Below, piece by piece: positions 45,000 to 54,517 of a DNA stretch of 64,000 nucleotides (positions within the stretch are counted from its first letter, which is position 1; each line of letters opens with the position of its first letter). Below the pieces are notes generated by a model. The model had not been told where the DNA came from, searched no databases, and saw only the letters and a program-made list of their open reading frames with translations. The stretch covers positions 1-64,000 of the forward strand of contig JAYYDJ010000041.1 in assembly GCA_036160955.1 (NCBI GenBank), given 5' to 3'. This DNA is from GCA-2699365 sp036160955 (GTDB lineage: Bacteria; Verrucomicrobiota; Verrucomicrobiia; Opitutales; Coraliomargaritaceae). Made by a program: the position numbers and the translations under genes.

Positions 45000-45905
45000 T
45001 TAACCGCCCAATGGAGCACGATAGGTTAGAGAATTAAGCTGATCTTGAAAATTAACAGCCTTGGTTTTTAGCTTACTGACTATGGGGTCTAAGTTAAAAC
45101 ACAAATTTTGTGGACGATTGGCATATTTTTTTTGATCACTTAGCATTGCAGAATCAATTGCGTCGGCAGGTAAATTAAAATGCTTTAATATTCGCAGACC
45201 TATTTCAAAACGACTAAGCTTTTCTATTCCCGCCCAGTGAAAGATGCCATGCAAGTCTCTGCGCTCTGATAGTTCCACGCAAACATCTGCGACATTTTCT
45301 GCCGAACACGGTTGTCTGATTTCATCACAGAAAAGTTTAGGGCGCTCATTATTTTTAATAGCCTCAATTAGTTTTTCGTGAATGCTCCGAGAGCCTTTTA
45401 GGCTATTACCCATTAATATAGGAATACGAAGAACTACAGGGTCTTCAGGATTGTGCTCGAGAACTTCGCGCTCAGCCATTAATTTAGTTTGTCCATAGAG
45501 GTTTGTTGGCTGTGGCATATCGGTTGATCGATACGCAATTTTGCTGTGACCATTGAAGACCATATCTGTCGAGATGTGTATTAATCGAGCGCCTAAGTGA
45601 GTCGCTAGCTGTGCAAGCAGCCTTGGCAGGGCTACGTTAATTTGCTCAGCTAAGGTAGGGTTTGCATCTACTTGAGCAGAACTAGAAATTGCTGCACAAT
45701 TAACAATAACATCTGGCCATATTTCTAGACAAAGTGATGTTATGCGCTCGTGATCTATGCCGTTAATTAACTCGCTTCGTGCGAGGCCAGGAGCGGTAGC
45801 TCTGTAGGTATTAGAAAGCCCTATTACCTGGTGCCCGCGGCGAATTGCAGCTAAAGCGTAAGCGTTTCCTAGTAGACCGGATGCACCTGTTAAGAGAATT
45901 TTCAT
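45000..45905 (-). CDS. NAD(P)-dependent sugar reductase, RmlD-like (dTDP-4-dehydrorhamnose reductase family)
   Basis: The short-chain dehydrogenase fold is clear in the 301 residues: MKILLTGASGLLGNAYALAA (nucleotide fold), NCAAISSSAQVDANPTLAEQ, HISTDMVFNG, the catalytic Y-x3-K in NLYGQTKLMAE, and VLRIPILMG. RmlD or related nucleotide-sugar reductases are the best match, but no rmlA, rmlB or rmlC is nearby, so the substrate is uncertain. I start at MKILLTGAS because an ATG 14 codons upstream adds residues not expected in the fold. It diverges from hisC with a 61-bp gap. Confidence 0.8.
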   Translation of the reverse strand: MKILLTGASGLLGNAYALAAIRRGHQVIGLSNTYRATAPGLARSELINGIDHERITSLCLEIWPDVIVNCAAISSSAQVDANPTLAEQINVALPRLLAQLATHLGARLIHISTDMVFNGHSKIAYRSTDMPQPTNLYGQTKLMAEREVLEHNPEDPVVLRIPILMGNSLKGSRSIHEKLIEAIKNNERPKLFCDEIRQPCSAENVADVCVELSERRDLHGIFHWAGIEKLSRFEIGLRILKHFNLPADAIDSAMLSDQKKYANRPQNLCFNLDPIVSKLKTKAVNFQDQLNSLTYRAPLGG

Positions 45906-45966
45906 AGTTATAAGTCGACAGTTTTTGTTGCAATCGGTTTTCTGCAACGCAAATTAAAAGTATCTA

Positions 45967-47070
45967 ATGGAATACGCTAAACTTGCGAATGCTGGTGTCC
46001 TAGGACAACCGGTTTATGAACCGGGTAAACCGATCGAATTAGTTGCGCGCGACTATGAGCTTAAGATAAGTGATGTCGCAAAGTTAGCATCTAATGAAAA
46101 TCCTTTCGGCCCATCTCCGCTAGCAATTGCAGCTATGCAGGCAAAATTGGGGCAACTTCAACTCTATCCAGACGGCGCCTGTGTAGAATTGCGCAGCGCT
46201 ATTGCTAACGAGTATAAAATTGTCCCTGAATCGATAATAGTGGGAAATGGTTCGAATGAACTAATCGAGCTTTTGGGTCATGTTTTTCTCGGACCAGAAA
46301 CGGAAGTGGTCATGAGTGCACAAGCTTTCATCGTATACAAGTTAGTTGCAAAGCTATTTGGCGCTAGAGCCGTTGAAGTTCCCATGGTAAATTTAACACA
46401 TGATTTACAAGCGATGCGAGAGGCTGTGACTGACAAAACCAGATTGATTTTTGTTGCGAGCCCAAACAATCCAACTGGGACGGCTAATTCTGAATCTGAT
46501 TTACTGCAGTTAGCTCAATCTCTGCCAAAACATGTTATTTTATGTGTTGATGAAGCTTATGCGGAGTACCTCGAGCGAGCGCCTGATTTACGACCGACAA
46601 TTGCTGCAGGGCATAAGGTTATCTGCTTACGAACTTTTTCTAAGATATATGGACTTGGCGGCTTACGCATTGGGTATGGCTACGCAGACCCAGAACTAAT
46701 TGGTTTACTCCAGCGCGTTAGGCAGCCTTTCAATGTGAATAGTCTTGCGCAAGTTGCTGCCAGTGCTGCCATTACAGACAAGGATTTTATTAATAGGTGT
46801 CGTAGAGAAAATGAATTAGGTCGCAAAAGACTTTGCTCTGGTTTGTCTCAGCTTGGAATAAAGACATACGGTGGCCACGCTAATTTTGTGCTATGTGAAG
46901 TTACTGGTGGGGAATCATTTTCAAAAGAGCTTTTAAAAAGAGGCATAATAATACGTCCCCTGAATTCTTATAATATGCCGAATTATATTCGAATTAGCAT
47001 TGGCAATCCTGATGAGAATGAAAAATTATTGCTAGCAGTTGAAGAACTACTAGCTGAGAAGATTGAGTGA
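45967..47070 (+). CDS. hisC: Histidinol-phosphate aminotransferase
   Basis: HisC is the PLP aminotransferase of histidine synthesis. The 367-residue protein has KLASNENPFGPSP, the GNGSNELI loop, ASPNNPTGT (165-172), D195/Y198 in CVDEAYAEY and the PLP lysine K226 in RTFSKIYGLGGLRIGY. The C-terminal arginine lies in YIRISIG. Some enzymes of this group also act on tyrosine and phenylalanine. It overlaps the next gene at TGATG. Confidence 0.93.
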   Translation: MEYAKLANAGVLGQPVYEPGKPIELVARDYELKISDVAKLASNENPFGPSPLAIAAMQAKLGQLQLYPDGACVELRSAIANEYKIVPESIIVGNGSNELIELLGHVFLGPETEVVMSAQAFIVYKLVAKLFGARAVEVPMVNLTHDLQAMREAVTDKTRLIFVASPNNPTGTANSESDLLQLAQSLPKHVILCVDEAYAEYLERAPDLRPTIAAGHKVICLRTFSKIYGLGGLRIGYGYADPELIGLLQRVRQPFNVNSLAQVAASAAITDKDFINRCRRENELGRKRLCSGLSQLGIKTYGGHANFVLCEVTGGESFSKELLKRGIIIRPLNSYNMPNYIRISIGNPDENEKLLLAVEELLAEKIE

Positions 47071-48365
47071 TGGATATGTCAGGAAATTTATTCAATTTAC
47101 TTTGCCTTTTATGGGCAGTTGCATCCGTATTATTTTTACATGCTTGTTTAGTTATGTGCGAAATAGGTTTAGTTAGGATTCGCTATGGAGGCATTAATAA
47201 TGAGTCATTAATTCTATTAAAAAAACGTCGCAGGCTGGCTTCTTTAATAGACAGTGCTGATCTTACGGGTCGAGTAGTCCGTTTCAGTAAAACTATATGT
47301 ACTGTAGGCCTTGGTTTGTTGTTGGTGCCGCTTGTTAGTGAGAGCTTTAATTTAGCGAATTTCGTCAATATACCGGATCAGTGGCTTCTAATACTAATAT
47401 CTTTTGGGTTAGCTGTATTAACCCACTTTTTCATCGCTGAAATTCTTCCAAGAGGATTAGCGATGAAGGATCCTGTACGCAGTATATTAAGATCTTACCG
47501 AGTTTTGGTTGCCTTCAAAATAATATCATTTCCTGCGCTCTTTTTTTTCAGGCGCTTTAAAGCCCGGTTATTTCGACACTTTGGCTTAAGTTTAAATGAT
47601 GAACCTAATCCCCTAGATTTAGATGTGCAGATTCGCGCGCTTGGTGAGGATAGTTCAGATTTATCTGCTATTGCCCGTCGTATAGTAGATCGTGCTATCC
47701 AAATGCAGGATTTAACTCTACACGATGTCCTTTTACCTCGCAACGAGGTCCTTATCTATGATTTAAATGAGGATATTTCTAAAAATTTGAATCGTATGAA
47801 ATCAGCTGGGCATACTCGGTTTCCAATCTGTAGGAGCAGTTTGGACGAATGCTTAGGAATTATTCATATTAAAGATATTTTCCGTGGTTTTGATAATGAT
47901 GCTGCTATAAACCCATCACTAATTAAGCGAAAAACTGCAGTATTTGAAGTTGTGACGTCACTTGAGGAGGCTCTACAGCGGATGTTGAGAGCAAAGCTTC
48001 ATATGGCGCTTGTAGCTGACCAGTTCGGAGGAGTCCTCGGAGTTGTGACCTTAGAAAGCATATTGGAGCAATTAGTTGGTGATATTCAAGATGAGTTCGA
48101 TAGCGAGGAGGCTTTAATTGTCGCGCTTCCTACTTCAGGTACCTATAATATATCTGGTTCGGTTTCTTTACATGATTTAGAAGCACAGTTAAATGTACAA
48201 ATCGATAATGACGATGTTTCGACCTTTGGGGGCCTCATAACACGTGAGTTGGGCTTTATCCCAAAGCGGGGAGAGCAACTGACCGCATACGGTTTAGAGA
48301 TTAAAATTACTGATGTAGATGACCGTCGCGTAATCTCTACATGCGTGCGAAAAGTCGAATCTTAA
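47070..48365 (+). CDS. CNNM/CorC-like membrane protein with CBS domains (HlyC/CorC family)
   Basis: An N-terminal DUF21/CNNM membrane region (about 1-165, several helices; FFIAEILPRGLA is the diagnostic IAE-x-L-P-R segment) is followed by two CBS repeats (about 215-270 and 275-340; FPICRSSLDECLGIIHIKDI and ALVADQFGGVLGVVTLESIL). A CorC_HlyC domain closes the protein (about 345-430; FGGLITRELGFIPKRGEQ). Family members are linked to Mg2+/Co2+ export or to membrane stress. The ATG overlaps the hisC stop in TGATG; a GTG one codon earlier is possible. Confidence 0.88.
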   Translation: MDMSGNLFNLLCLLWAVASVLFLHACLVMCEIGLVRIRYGGINNESLILLKKRRRLASLIDSADLTGRVVRFSKTICTVGLGLLLVPLVSESFNLANFVNIPDQWLLILISFGLAVLTHFFIAEILPRGLAMKDPVRSILRSYRVLVAFKIISFPALFFFRRFKARLFRHFGLSLNDEPNPLDLDVQIRALGEDSSDLSAIARRIVDRAIQMQDLTLHDVLLPRNEVLIYDLNEDISKNLNRMKSAGHTRFPICRSSLDECLGIIHIKDIFRGFDNDAAINPSLIKRKTAVFEVVTSLEEALQRMLRAKLHMALVADQFGGVLGVVTLESILEQLVGDIQDEFDSEEALIVALPTSGTYNISGSVSLHDLEAQLNVQIDNDDVSTFGGLITRELGFIPKRGEQLTAYGLEIKITDVDDRRVISTCVRKVES

Positions 48366-48412
48366 TTGGTAATAGATCCGTTCGTAATGTAATTTCTATC
48401 TTGCTCGCTTAA

Positions 48413-50065
48413 CTAAAGAGCGCGCTCACGCAATTCAGCGTTTAGTTCAAGAAGTAAATTTTCTCTATTAGGTGTGAAGATAAAACGGTCACTTCCTAGT
48501 TTTTTATAAGCTTCAGCAATTAGCTTAGCTTCCGGGCGACGCATTGTTAACAACTGCTTTAGCAAAGTATTAAGATTTTCAGTATTACCAATTTCTAGTT
48601 CCACGCTTATGAGCTCTGATAGCACCTTTTGATTGTTAATAGATTCTTTGTGTGCAGCTAATAGGACCGTTCGTGCTTGCTGGGGGCAATCAATAATTCT
48701 AAAACGATTTGCTATTGCGAGGGATTGTTCTGGGTTAGTGTTATTAATGCTAGAACTTAGAAACTCCTGCAAATAAATTTCTCCTAGGTCTGGCCTATTG
48801 TTGCCAAAAGAGGCAACGGATCGTAGGCTGCAAAATATGCCCCAATGCTTTTCTAGCCAATTAGGTCTTTCGTTTAAGAGCTCTTCTGCGAAATTCAATG
48901 CTCCTTGAAAATCTGTAGCGACTAAATGTGCTTCTACTAACAGTAGAGCAAATGCATCTATATTAAATTCATTTTCTAGTGCCTCTTCATAAGTACGTCT
49001 TGCTAAATTTATATTCCCGGTGTCTGCTGAATAGTTGGCTAGAGCTAATAATGCTTTGGAATCACCTCTAAACTGCTTCAGCATGCGTTGTGTTTCTTTT
49101 TCTTCTCTATCGAGGTCGCCAGAATTTTTGTATATATATAACAATTCAATTCTAGGGGCCACACTGAGCGGAGCAGAGGCATTTCTAAAAATTGCGTACC
49201 GCCGTGCCTCATCATACCTATCAATTTCTCTGTTATATTTACTTAAAGCCATAAGTAGTGGTTCAGCGTTTGAAAATTTCTCAACAGAAACCTCAAGTTT
49301 AGAGATTGCAGATAATTTGTTTCCACGCGCCCAACTGATTTCTGCGGAGAGTAACAATCCATCCAATTCATCTAATAGTTCATAAGAACGTATTAATTCG
49401 TCTGCTCTATCAAAATTTCCGCGAAGTGTATTAGATTTGGCTGAAGAAAAGGCTAATATTTGGTTTCGTCTAGTTATTTCCACTTCAGTTGGTAGATGCT
49501 GTTCTGCAATAGACTGAATAGCTGTATCCATCTGGTTTCTGTGTAAGGATAACAATGTTGCTTTAAGGTAATCTGGATCATCTAGACCGTTGCCTGCGGT
49601 TAAACCTTTGATTAAAATATTTGCGGCAATATCAGGTCTTTTGATCCATTTTTCATAGAATACCGCGAGTACCTGTATTCCTTCTAAGTTGCCAGGTGAA
49701 CGGGCAACTCCTAGTCTGAGTAGACGTAACGCATCACTATATTTTTTATCATCGAGTAACTCTAGGCCTTTTTTAACATGATAGTCACCCATTTCTCTAC
49801 GATGTTCGTCGATGCGAAATGGGAGTGTTATCATTCCGGTAAATCGAACTGTATCAAAATCTTTATTGTATTTAAACCATAAATATAATCCGCCAGTGAC
49901 ACCGAGCCAACTAATGCAAAACATTAACAGTAAGCAAATTAATAAGCGTCCCCAGCGAAGCGACACTTGTATGCTCCCGTCTAGATTTTTTTTGGTAATC
50001 GCAAAACCGAGTAGAATCTCTTTCTCGTGACTTACTATATTTTCTGTTTTATTAGGGGGTACCAT
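48413..50065 (-). CDS. Membrane-anchored TPR protein
   Basis: The protein has 550 residues with one transmembrane helix at about 40-62 (LLICLLLMFCISWLGVTGGL) and a large outer portion built from TPR-like helix pairs: YHVKKGLELLDDKKYSDALR, RLLRLGVARSPGN, ALLALANYSADTGNINLARR and ALENEFNIDAFALLLVEAHL. No enzymatic motif is seen. TPR proteins of this layout occur in exopolysaccharide/exosortase loci. It diverges from the outer-membrane barrel gene at 50.2 kb, so it plausibly belongs to the same export system; this is inference. Confidence 0.75.
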   Translation of the reverse strand: MVPPNKTENIVSHEKEILLGFAITKKNLDGSIQVSLRWGRLLICLLLMFCISWLGVTGGLYLWFKYNKDFDTVRFTGMITLPFRIDEHRREMGDYHVKKGLELLDDKKYSDALRLLRLGVARSPGNLEGIQVLAVFYEKWIKRPDIAANILIKGLTAGNGLDDPDYLKATLLSLHRNQMDTAIQSIAEQHLPTEVEITRRNQILAFSSAKSNTLRGNFDRADELIRSYELLDELDGLLLSAEISWARGNKLSAISKLEVSVEKFSNAEPLLMALSKYNREIDRYDEARRYAIFRNASAPLSVAPRIELLYIYKNSGDLDREEKETQRMLKQFRGDSKALLALANYSADTGNINLARRTYEEALENEFNIDAFALLLVEAHLVATDFQGALNFAEELLNERPNWLEKHWGIFCSLRSVASFGNNRPDLGEIYLQEFLSSSINNTNPEQSLAIANRFRIIDCPQQARTVLLAAHKESINNQKVLSELISVELEIGNTENLNTLLKQLLTMRRPEAKLIAEAYKKLGSDRFIFTPNRENLLLELNAELRERAL

Positions 50066-50232
50066 TTGTAAAAAATTTTAATTATATTATTAATTATTAA
50101 TAGTAATTACAATATGAAAAGAGCGAAAATTTAGTTTGCCCTTAATTTTGATTTAGGTGCATTTTATATAAACAATAGCTTGTAAATCTCCAACTACATT
50201 GCTTAAGTACTACTTAACATAAGTCTTTTTAT

Positions 50233-51435
50233 ATGAAATTAGCTCCATTATATCTCTCGCTGTCATTTCTACCTTTTTTGGTTCTTCCAGTAGATTCGCA
50301 AGCATCCGCATTCATTTCAATTGGTGATAGTGCTGAAATTTATTTAGAAGCAGACGCTTCTATCCGCAGTAGTTCAAATTTATTTCGTAGCAATACTAGT
50401 AACGAGCAAGATGACGTAGTTGTTGTGGTTTCACCAGGCTTAGAGTTAATTGTGGGAAGAGGCACAGACTTAAGTTTTACAATAAACGCAAGCTATGATA
50501 TCAGTAGATATCAAGATTTTGATAATCTTGATAATGAGGCGTCACGTTATGCTGCGCTTTTCGCATATACGGCAGACCGCCTTGAATTAGAAGCACAGGC
50601 AAGTCACAGTGAAATTAACACTACTTATTTAAACTCTAACGATATACAAAATATTTCTGGCTCACTAATTGAAAGTGAAATAGAATTTATAAAAATAGAC
50701 ACTGAGTACGATTTATCGCCTAAATTTAGCTTTGGCGTAGCTGTAAAAACACGCACTCTAGAATACAAAGGTGTAGCTTCGTCGCTTGCCGCGAATACAG
50801 ATAAGACAAGTATTCCAATTGATTTATTTTATGAGTTAACTCCTAAACTTGATTTAAGCATTGGTTACACTCCAGCAGTTACTGATATAACTAATCTGCC
50901 AAACCTAAACAATACCCCTCGTTTGGATTATGAGAATGACCAAGAATTTTTCAACGTTGGTTTGCGCGGTCAGTTGACTAAAAAGCTGGCGGGTCAGATA
51001 AAGGTAGGATTGCGCGAAAATACTAGAAAAATTCCCAACAATCCTGGTATTGAAAGTGATATGTTCGGCGCGGATGGCTCTGTAAAATGGACTATAACAC
51101 CAAAACTAGTTAGTACACTTGGAGGTTCTGTAGATTTTGATGCTGGAGGCGATGGAACGACTACTGAAGTCACAGCTATTTATTTTAATAATAATTATAC
51201 TATTAACGCGAATTGGGCGTCTGGAATAAATTTCAAGTATTCAGCGCGTGATTACACAGGGGGTAGTGGTCGTGAAGACGAAACGTTCATATTTGGCTTA
51301 CGTCTGTCTTATGTCATGAATTCTAATTGGATTTTTGGTACTGGATATACTTTTACCGACAACGGCACAAATTCTAGTTTAGGTACAGATTACTCTGACC
51401 ATTCATTTGACCTTGGGGTGTCTCTTCGCTACTAG
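50233..51435 (+). CDS. Outer-membrane beta-barrel protein (BBP2_2-like)
   Basis: A signal peptide (about 1-25, LYLSLSFLPFLVLPVDSQAS) precedes 375 residues of regular beta strands ending in a C-terminal SLRY signature. The block SSNLFRSNTSNEQDDVVVVV and later LGVSLRY-like endings match the BBP2_2 (PF10082) family, often found with Wza/Wzc-type exopolysaccharide genes. It may be the outer-membrane export pore or a scaffold. It is followed by the Wza-like gene after about 60 bp, with a hairpin in between. Confidence 0.75.
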   Translation: MKLAPLYLSLSFLPFLVLPVDSQASAFISIGDSAEIYLEADASIRSSSNLFRSNTSNEQDDVVVVVSPGLELIVGRGTDLSFTINASYDISRYQDFDNLDNEASRYAALFAYTADRLELEAQASHSEINTTYLNSNDIQNISGSLIESEIEFIKIDTEYDLSPKFSFGVAVKTRTLEYKGVASSLAANTDKTSIPIDLFYELTPKLDLSIGYTPAVTDITNLPNLNNTPRLDYENDQEFFNVGLRGQLTKKLAGQIKVGLRENTRKIPNNPGIESDMFGADGSVKWTITPKLVSTLGGSVDFDAGGDGTTTEVTAIYFNNNYTINANWASGINFKYSARDYTGGSGREDETFIFGLRLSYVMNSNWIFGTGYTFTDNGTNSSLGTDYSDHSFDLGVSLRY

Positions 51436-51467
51436 TAATCTTAATACATTGCTCACTGATAGTAGAA

Positions 51468-51486
51468 GTGCCTACTTTGTAGGCAT
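51468..51486 (+). other. Small hairpin between barrel and polysaccharide-export genes
   Basis: TGCCTAC-ttt-GTAGGCA forms a 7-bp stem with a 3-nt loop. No T-run follows; the export-protein ATG is about 10 nt downstream. It could be a processing or translation-control element, or a weak terminator. Confidence 0.35.
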
Positions 51487-51496
51487 TGTGAAATTT

Positions 51497-52147
51497 ATGA
51501 GACTACCCATATTATACACTATTTTTATTGTATATTGTTTTTTACCCGTCAATGGACAAGAAACAAGTGGAAGCGATGCAACTTCTAGTACCATACTAAG
51601 TGGAACAGCGCAAAGTTCTTTGGGCATTTCATCAGGTGTCGGAATTTCTGTAGGTCAAAATTATATACTGAAGCCTTCTGATGTTTTGGAAGTTAATGTT
51701 TATCAAGAGCCTGATCTTCAAAAGCAAGTACGTATCGAAGCTGACGGAACAGTTGCATTGGCATTGATTGGTAAAGTTAGAGTAGCTGGTATGACCGTTG
51801 CGGAATCACAAGCTCTGGTCACAGATCTTTATAATCGTGATTATTTAGTCGACCCGCAAATCTCCGTTCTTGTAGTTTCATTTGCGCCTAAATTCGTTCA
51901 TGTTTTAGGAATGGTTGGAATGCCTGGTAAAATCATGATAGAGCCAGATCAAAATTTGTCATTAATTGATGCAATTGCTCAATGTCGTGGTGTTACACGA
52001 CTTGGTAACCCAAAAAAAGTTAGGATTAAGCGCAAAGATGGCAGCAAGCCATTTGATGTGAATTATGATGAAATTCGCCGCGGTGATGCTACTGATATAT
52101 TTTTGAAAGAAGGTGATACGATCACAGTGCCTGAAAGAGTAATTTAA
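51497..52147 (+). CDS. Polysaccharide export protein (Wza-like, Poly_export + SLBB)
   Basis: The 216-residue product begins with a signal peptide (MRLPILYTIFIVYCFLPVNG). A Poly_export domain covers LKPSDVLEVNVYQEPDLQKQ and IEADGTVALALIGKV, and an SLBB domain carries LGMVGMPGKIMIEPDQNLSL and AIAQCRGVTRLGNPKKVRIK. These proteins form the outer-membrane/periplasmic channel for exopolysaccharide. No lipobox cysteine is seen. I start at MRLPILY because an upstream in-frame ATG would overlap the barrel gene and break the signal peptide. The kinase gene follows after 16 bp. Confidence 0.88.
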   Translation: MRLPILYTIFIVYCFLPVNGQETSGSDATSSTILSGTAQSSLGISSGVGISVGQNYILKPSDVLEVNVYQEPDLQKQVRIEADGTVALALIGKVRVAGMTVAESQALVTDLYNRDYLVDPQISVLVVSFAPKFVHVLGMVGMPGKIMIEPDQNLSLIDAIAQCRGVTRLGNPKKVRIKRKDGSKPFDVNYDEIRRGDATDIFLKEGDTITVPERVI

Positions 52148-52163
52148 GTTTAATCTTTAAAAT

Positions 52164-54461
52164 ATGAAGAATGATTATGTAAGAGGCGGGCCCGATCCGA
52201 ATACAGGTGGTAGATATGGTTACACGCCTGGTAATTACGGCTACAGCACAGGTAACTATGGTTATGGTTCCTATGGTAACAATTCCTCAGGATATAGCTC
52301 GATAGGACAACGCTCGATTAGTGATTACTTCTTAATGTTACGTGAGAGAGTGTGGTATTTAGTTGTTGCATTCTTTATTATTTTTTCTGGGTCCATATTA
52401 TATACTTTTAACAAGACAAAGGTTTACACTGCTTATGTGAGTGTACAACTGTTGCGTGACGATCCGTCCGCTATGCGCGACGAGACAGAAATGGAGCCGA
52501 ATCAAATTCTGTCAGCAGAGGATTTAAATACCCAGATTAGTGTTCTGGAGAGCCTTTCAATCATACAAGCTGTTGAGCGTAGACTGCAGGATGAGGAGCG
52601 GGCACGATTTATGGCGCCCTATGCGGATGCTTTTAGTTTAACAGGCCCACTAACTCCAGTTGAGATGTTGGCCAAAAACCGTAATGTTATCCCACGTAGG
52701 ATGAGTTTAATGGTTAATGTTGGCTTTACTCATCCAGATCCAATAATAGCAGCACGCGTAGCTAATTTATTTGCGGATGAATTTATTGCATATAACTTAA
52801 CTAAGTCGGTAGATGCGTCTATGGATGCGGTTGAAGATTTACGTATTCGTGCCGATCAGCAGCGTCAAAGAGTCGAAGAACTAGAACTTAAGTTAGCCGA
52901 GTATCGCGAGGAGCATAACGCCGTTTCACTTGATCAACAAGAGAATATAGCGAATGAGCAACTAATGACCCTCAATGCAATCAAGTCAGGTAATAAGAAC
53001 CAATTTGATGCCCAAGAAACTAAGTGGAACTTGATTGAATCGTATCGGCGTGATGGTAGGGATTTATGGGAGCTATCTTTTATTGCGGACCAGTCAAGAG
53101 TCGCATTTATGCTGCAAGAAGTATCCAAGACAAAGATCGAGATTTCCTCTTTGGGCAAGCGCTATAGGGATAAGCATCCGGTAATGATACAATTATTACA
53201 GCGCTTGCAAGAGTCGGAAATTGAACTAACCGATGCAGTTACAAATTCTACCGATAAAATATATGCTGCATACATTGAGGCAAAACGTAACTTTGAAGTC
53301 TCTAGCCAGCGGCTAGCAGAGAAGGAAAATGAGTTAATTCAGCTCAGCAAGACCCGAGTCGATTACAATACCCTTTACCGAGAGTTTGAAGTCCAGCAGG
53401 GTTTTCTCACAGCTATTGTCTCGCGCATGACGATGCAAAAAGCGCAGATTAACTTAAAAAATCCCAACGCAAGAATTGTGGATGAAGCGCTCCCGCCACT
53501 GAGGCACTCGTCTCCTAATTTAATTCTTAATATATCATTAGGTGCTTTTGGTGGAGTAATTACTGGCTTAGGCCTTGTATTTGGTATAGCTTTTTTAGAT
53601 GATCGCGTTAAGAGTGCTTTCGATATTGAAGGTACTATTGGTTTGCCATTAATCGGAGTTATACCGCAGATAAAGAAGCTAGATTCAACTACTAAGGCAC
53701 AGGCTGTTGCATCCAACGTAGACAGACATGTGACCGAGACTTTCCGCTCTATTCATTCGGCAATACGCCTTAACGACGAAAGCAAAAATGCGAAAGTATT
53801 TTTGACCACTAGTACTGTTCCTAGTGAAGGCAAATCATTTGTTAGCTCAAACTTAGCGCTCACGTTCGCTAATAATGGCGATAAAACGCTTTTATTAGAT
53901 GGTGATTTACGTCTTCCCAATATTGCTAAGTCTTTACAAGTTAGCGATGACCGTGGGTTAATTGATAACATAACTCTAGATATTGATATAAATTCAGTCA
54001 TTATTAATGAGGTTTACCCTAATTTAGATGTTTTGCCTGCAGGGGGAAAATCAAAAAATCCTACTCAAATACTCAACAGTACTAAGTATTCTTCACTTAT
54101 CGGGTCTCTTCGTGAAAAATATGATCGTATTGTAATTGACTCTCCGCCTTTAGCTGCGGTTAGCGATGCACTCAACATATTGCCCCATGTAGATGGTGTT
54201 ATTTACGTTATTAAATTTAATACGGTTAAGCGCAGAACAGCAGTAACCAACGTACGACGCTTATGGGAATCAAACACACCTGTTTTTGGATCTATATTAA
54301 ATAATGTAAGTACTGCTCTTTCTAGTTACTATTATTCTCACTATTCAGACAAAAGTTACCAAGATTACTACATTAATAATGAGGATGATTTTGAAGATCA
54401 ATTAGTTGAAAATACTGCTACTAGTGATGAAGATACTACTGAAATTGCGCGCGAGACCTAA
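52164..54461 (+). CDS. Polysaccharide co-polymerase / tyrosine autokinase (Wzc-like)
   Basis: The 765-residue chain has a Tyr/Gly-rich N-terminus (18-43), a transmembrane helix (about 64-82) and a Wzz domain. A long coiled coil with GNVR-like segment follows (about 215-440), then a second helix (about 452-477) and a cytoplasmic BY-kinase domain. Kinase motifs are Walker A TVPSEGKS (551-558), Walker A' LLLDGDLRLP (577-584?) and Walker B IVIDSPP (656-662). The C-terminus has a Tyr cluster (722-736: YYYSHYSDKSYQDYY) for autophosphorylation. Such proteins control chain length and export of exopolysaccharide with the Wza partner encoded just upstream. The N-terminal repeat is not a usual Wzc feature. 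Confidence 0.9.
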   Translation: MKNDYVRGGPDPNTGGRYGYTPGNYGYSTGNYGYGSYGNNSSGYSSIGQRSISDYFLMLRERVWYLVVAFFIIFSGSILYTFNKTKVYTAYVSVQLLRDDPSAMRDETEMEPNQILSAEDLNTQISVLESLSIIQAVERRLQDEERARFMAPYADAFSLTGPLTPVEMLAKNRNVIPRRMSLMVNVGFTHPDPIIAARVANLFADEFIAYNLTKSVDASMDAVEDLRIRADQQRQRVEELELKLAEYREEHNAVSLDQQENIANEQLMTLNAIKSGNKNQFDAQETKWNLIESYRRDGRDLWELSFIADQSRVAFMLQEVSKTKIEISSLGKRYRDKHPVMIQLLQRLQESEIELTDAVTNSTDKIYAAYIEAKRNFEVSSQRLAEKENELIQLSKTRVDYNTLYREFEVQQGFLTAIVSRMTMQKAQINLKNPNARIVDEALPPLRHSSPNLILNISLGAFGGVITGLGLVFGIAFLDDRVKSAFDIEGTIGLPLIGVIPQIKKLDSTTKAQAVASNVDRHVTETFRSIHSAIRLNDESKNAKVFLTTSTVPSEGKSFVSSNLALTFANNGDKTLLLDGDLRLPNIAKSLQVSDDRGLIDNITLDIDINSVIINEVYPNLDVLPAGGKSKNPTQILNSTKYSSLIGSLREKYDRIVIDSPPLAAVSDALNILPHVDGVIYVIKFNTVKRRTAVTNVRRLWESNTPVFGSILNNVSTALSSYYYSHYSDKSYQDYYINNEDDFEDQLVENTATSDEDTTEIARET
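52209..52280 (+). repeat. Tandem in-gene repeat encoding Y-G-Y units
   Basis: Three imperfect 21-nt units encode G-(R/N)-Y-G-Y followed by T-P, S-T or G-S (Y18, Y20, Y25, Y27, Y32, Y34, Y37). It sits in the cytoplasmic N-terminus of the Wzc-like kinase. The DNA units differ at many third positions, so it is not a recent slippage product. Confidence 0.6.
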
Positions 54462-54517
54462 TAATAGATGGGTATCTAAAATATCTACCTTCTTGAAAAT
54501 TCTCTCGAAGGCAGTTA

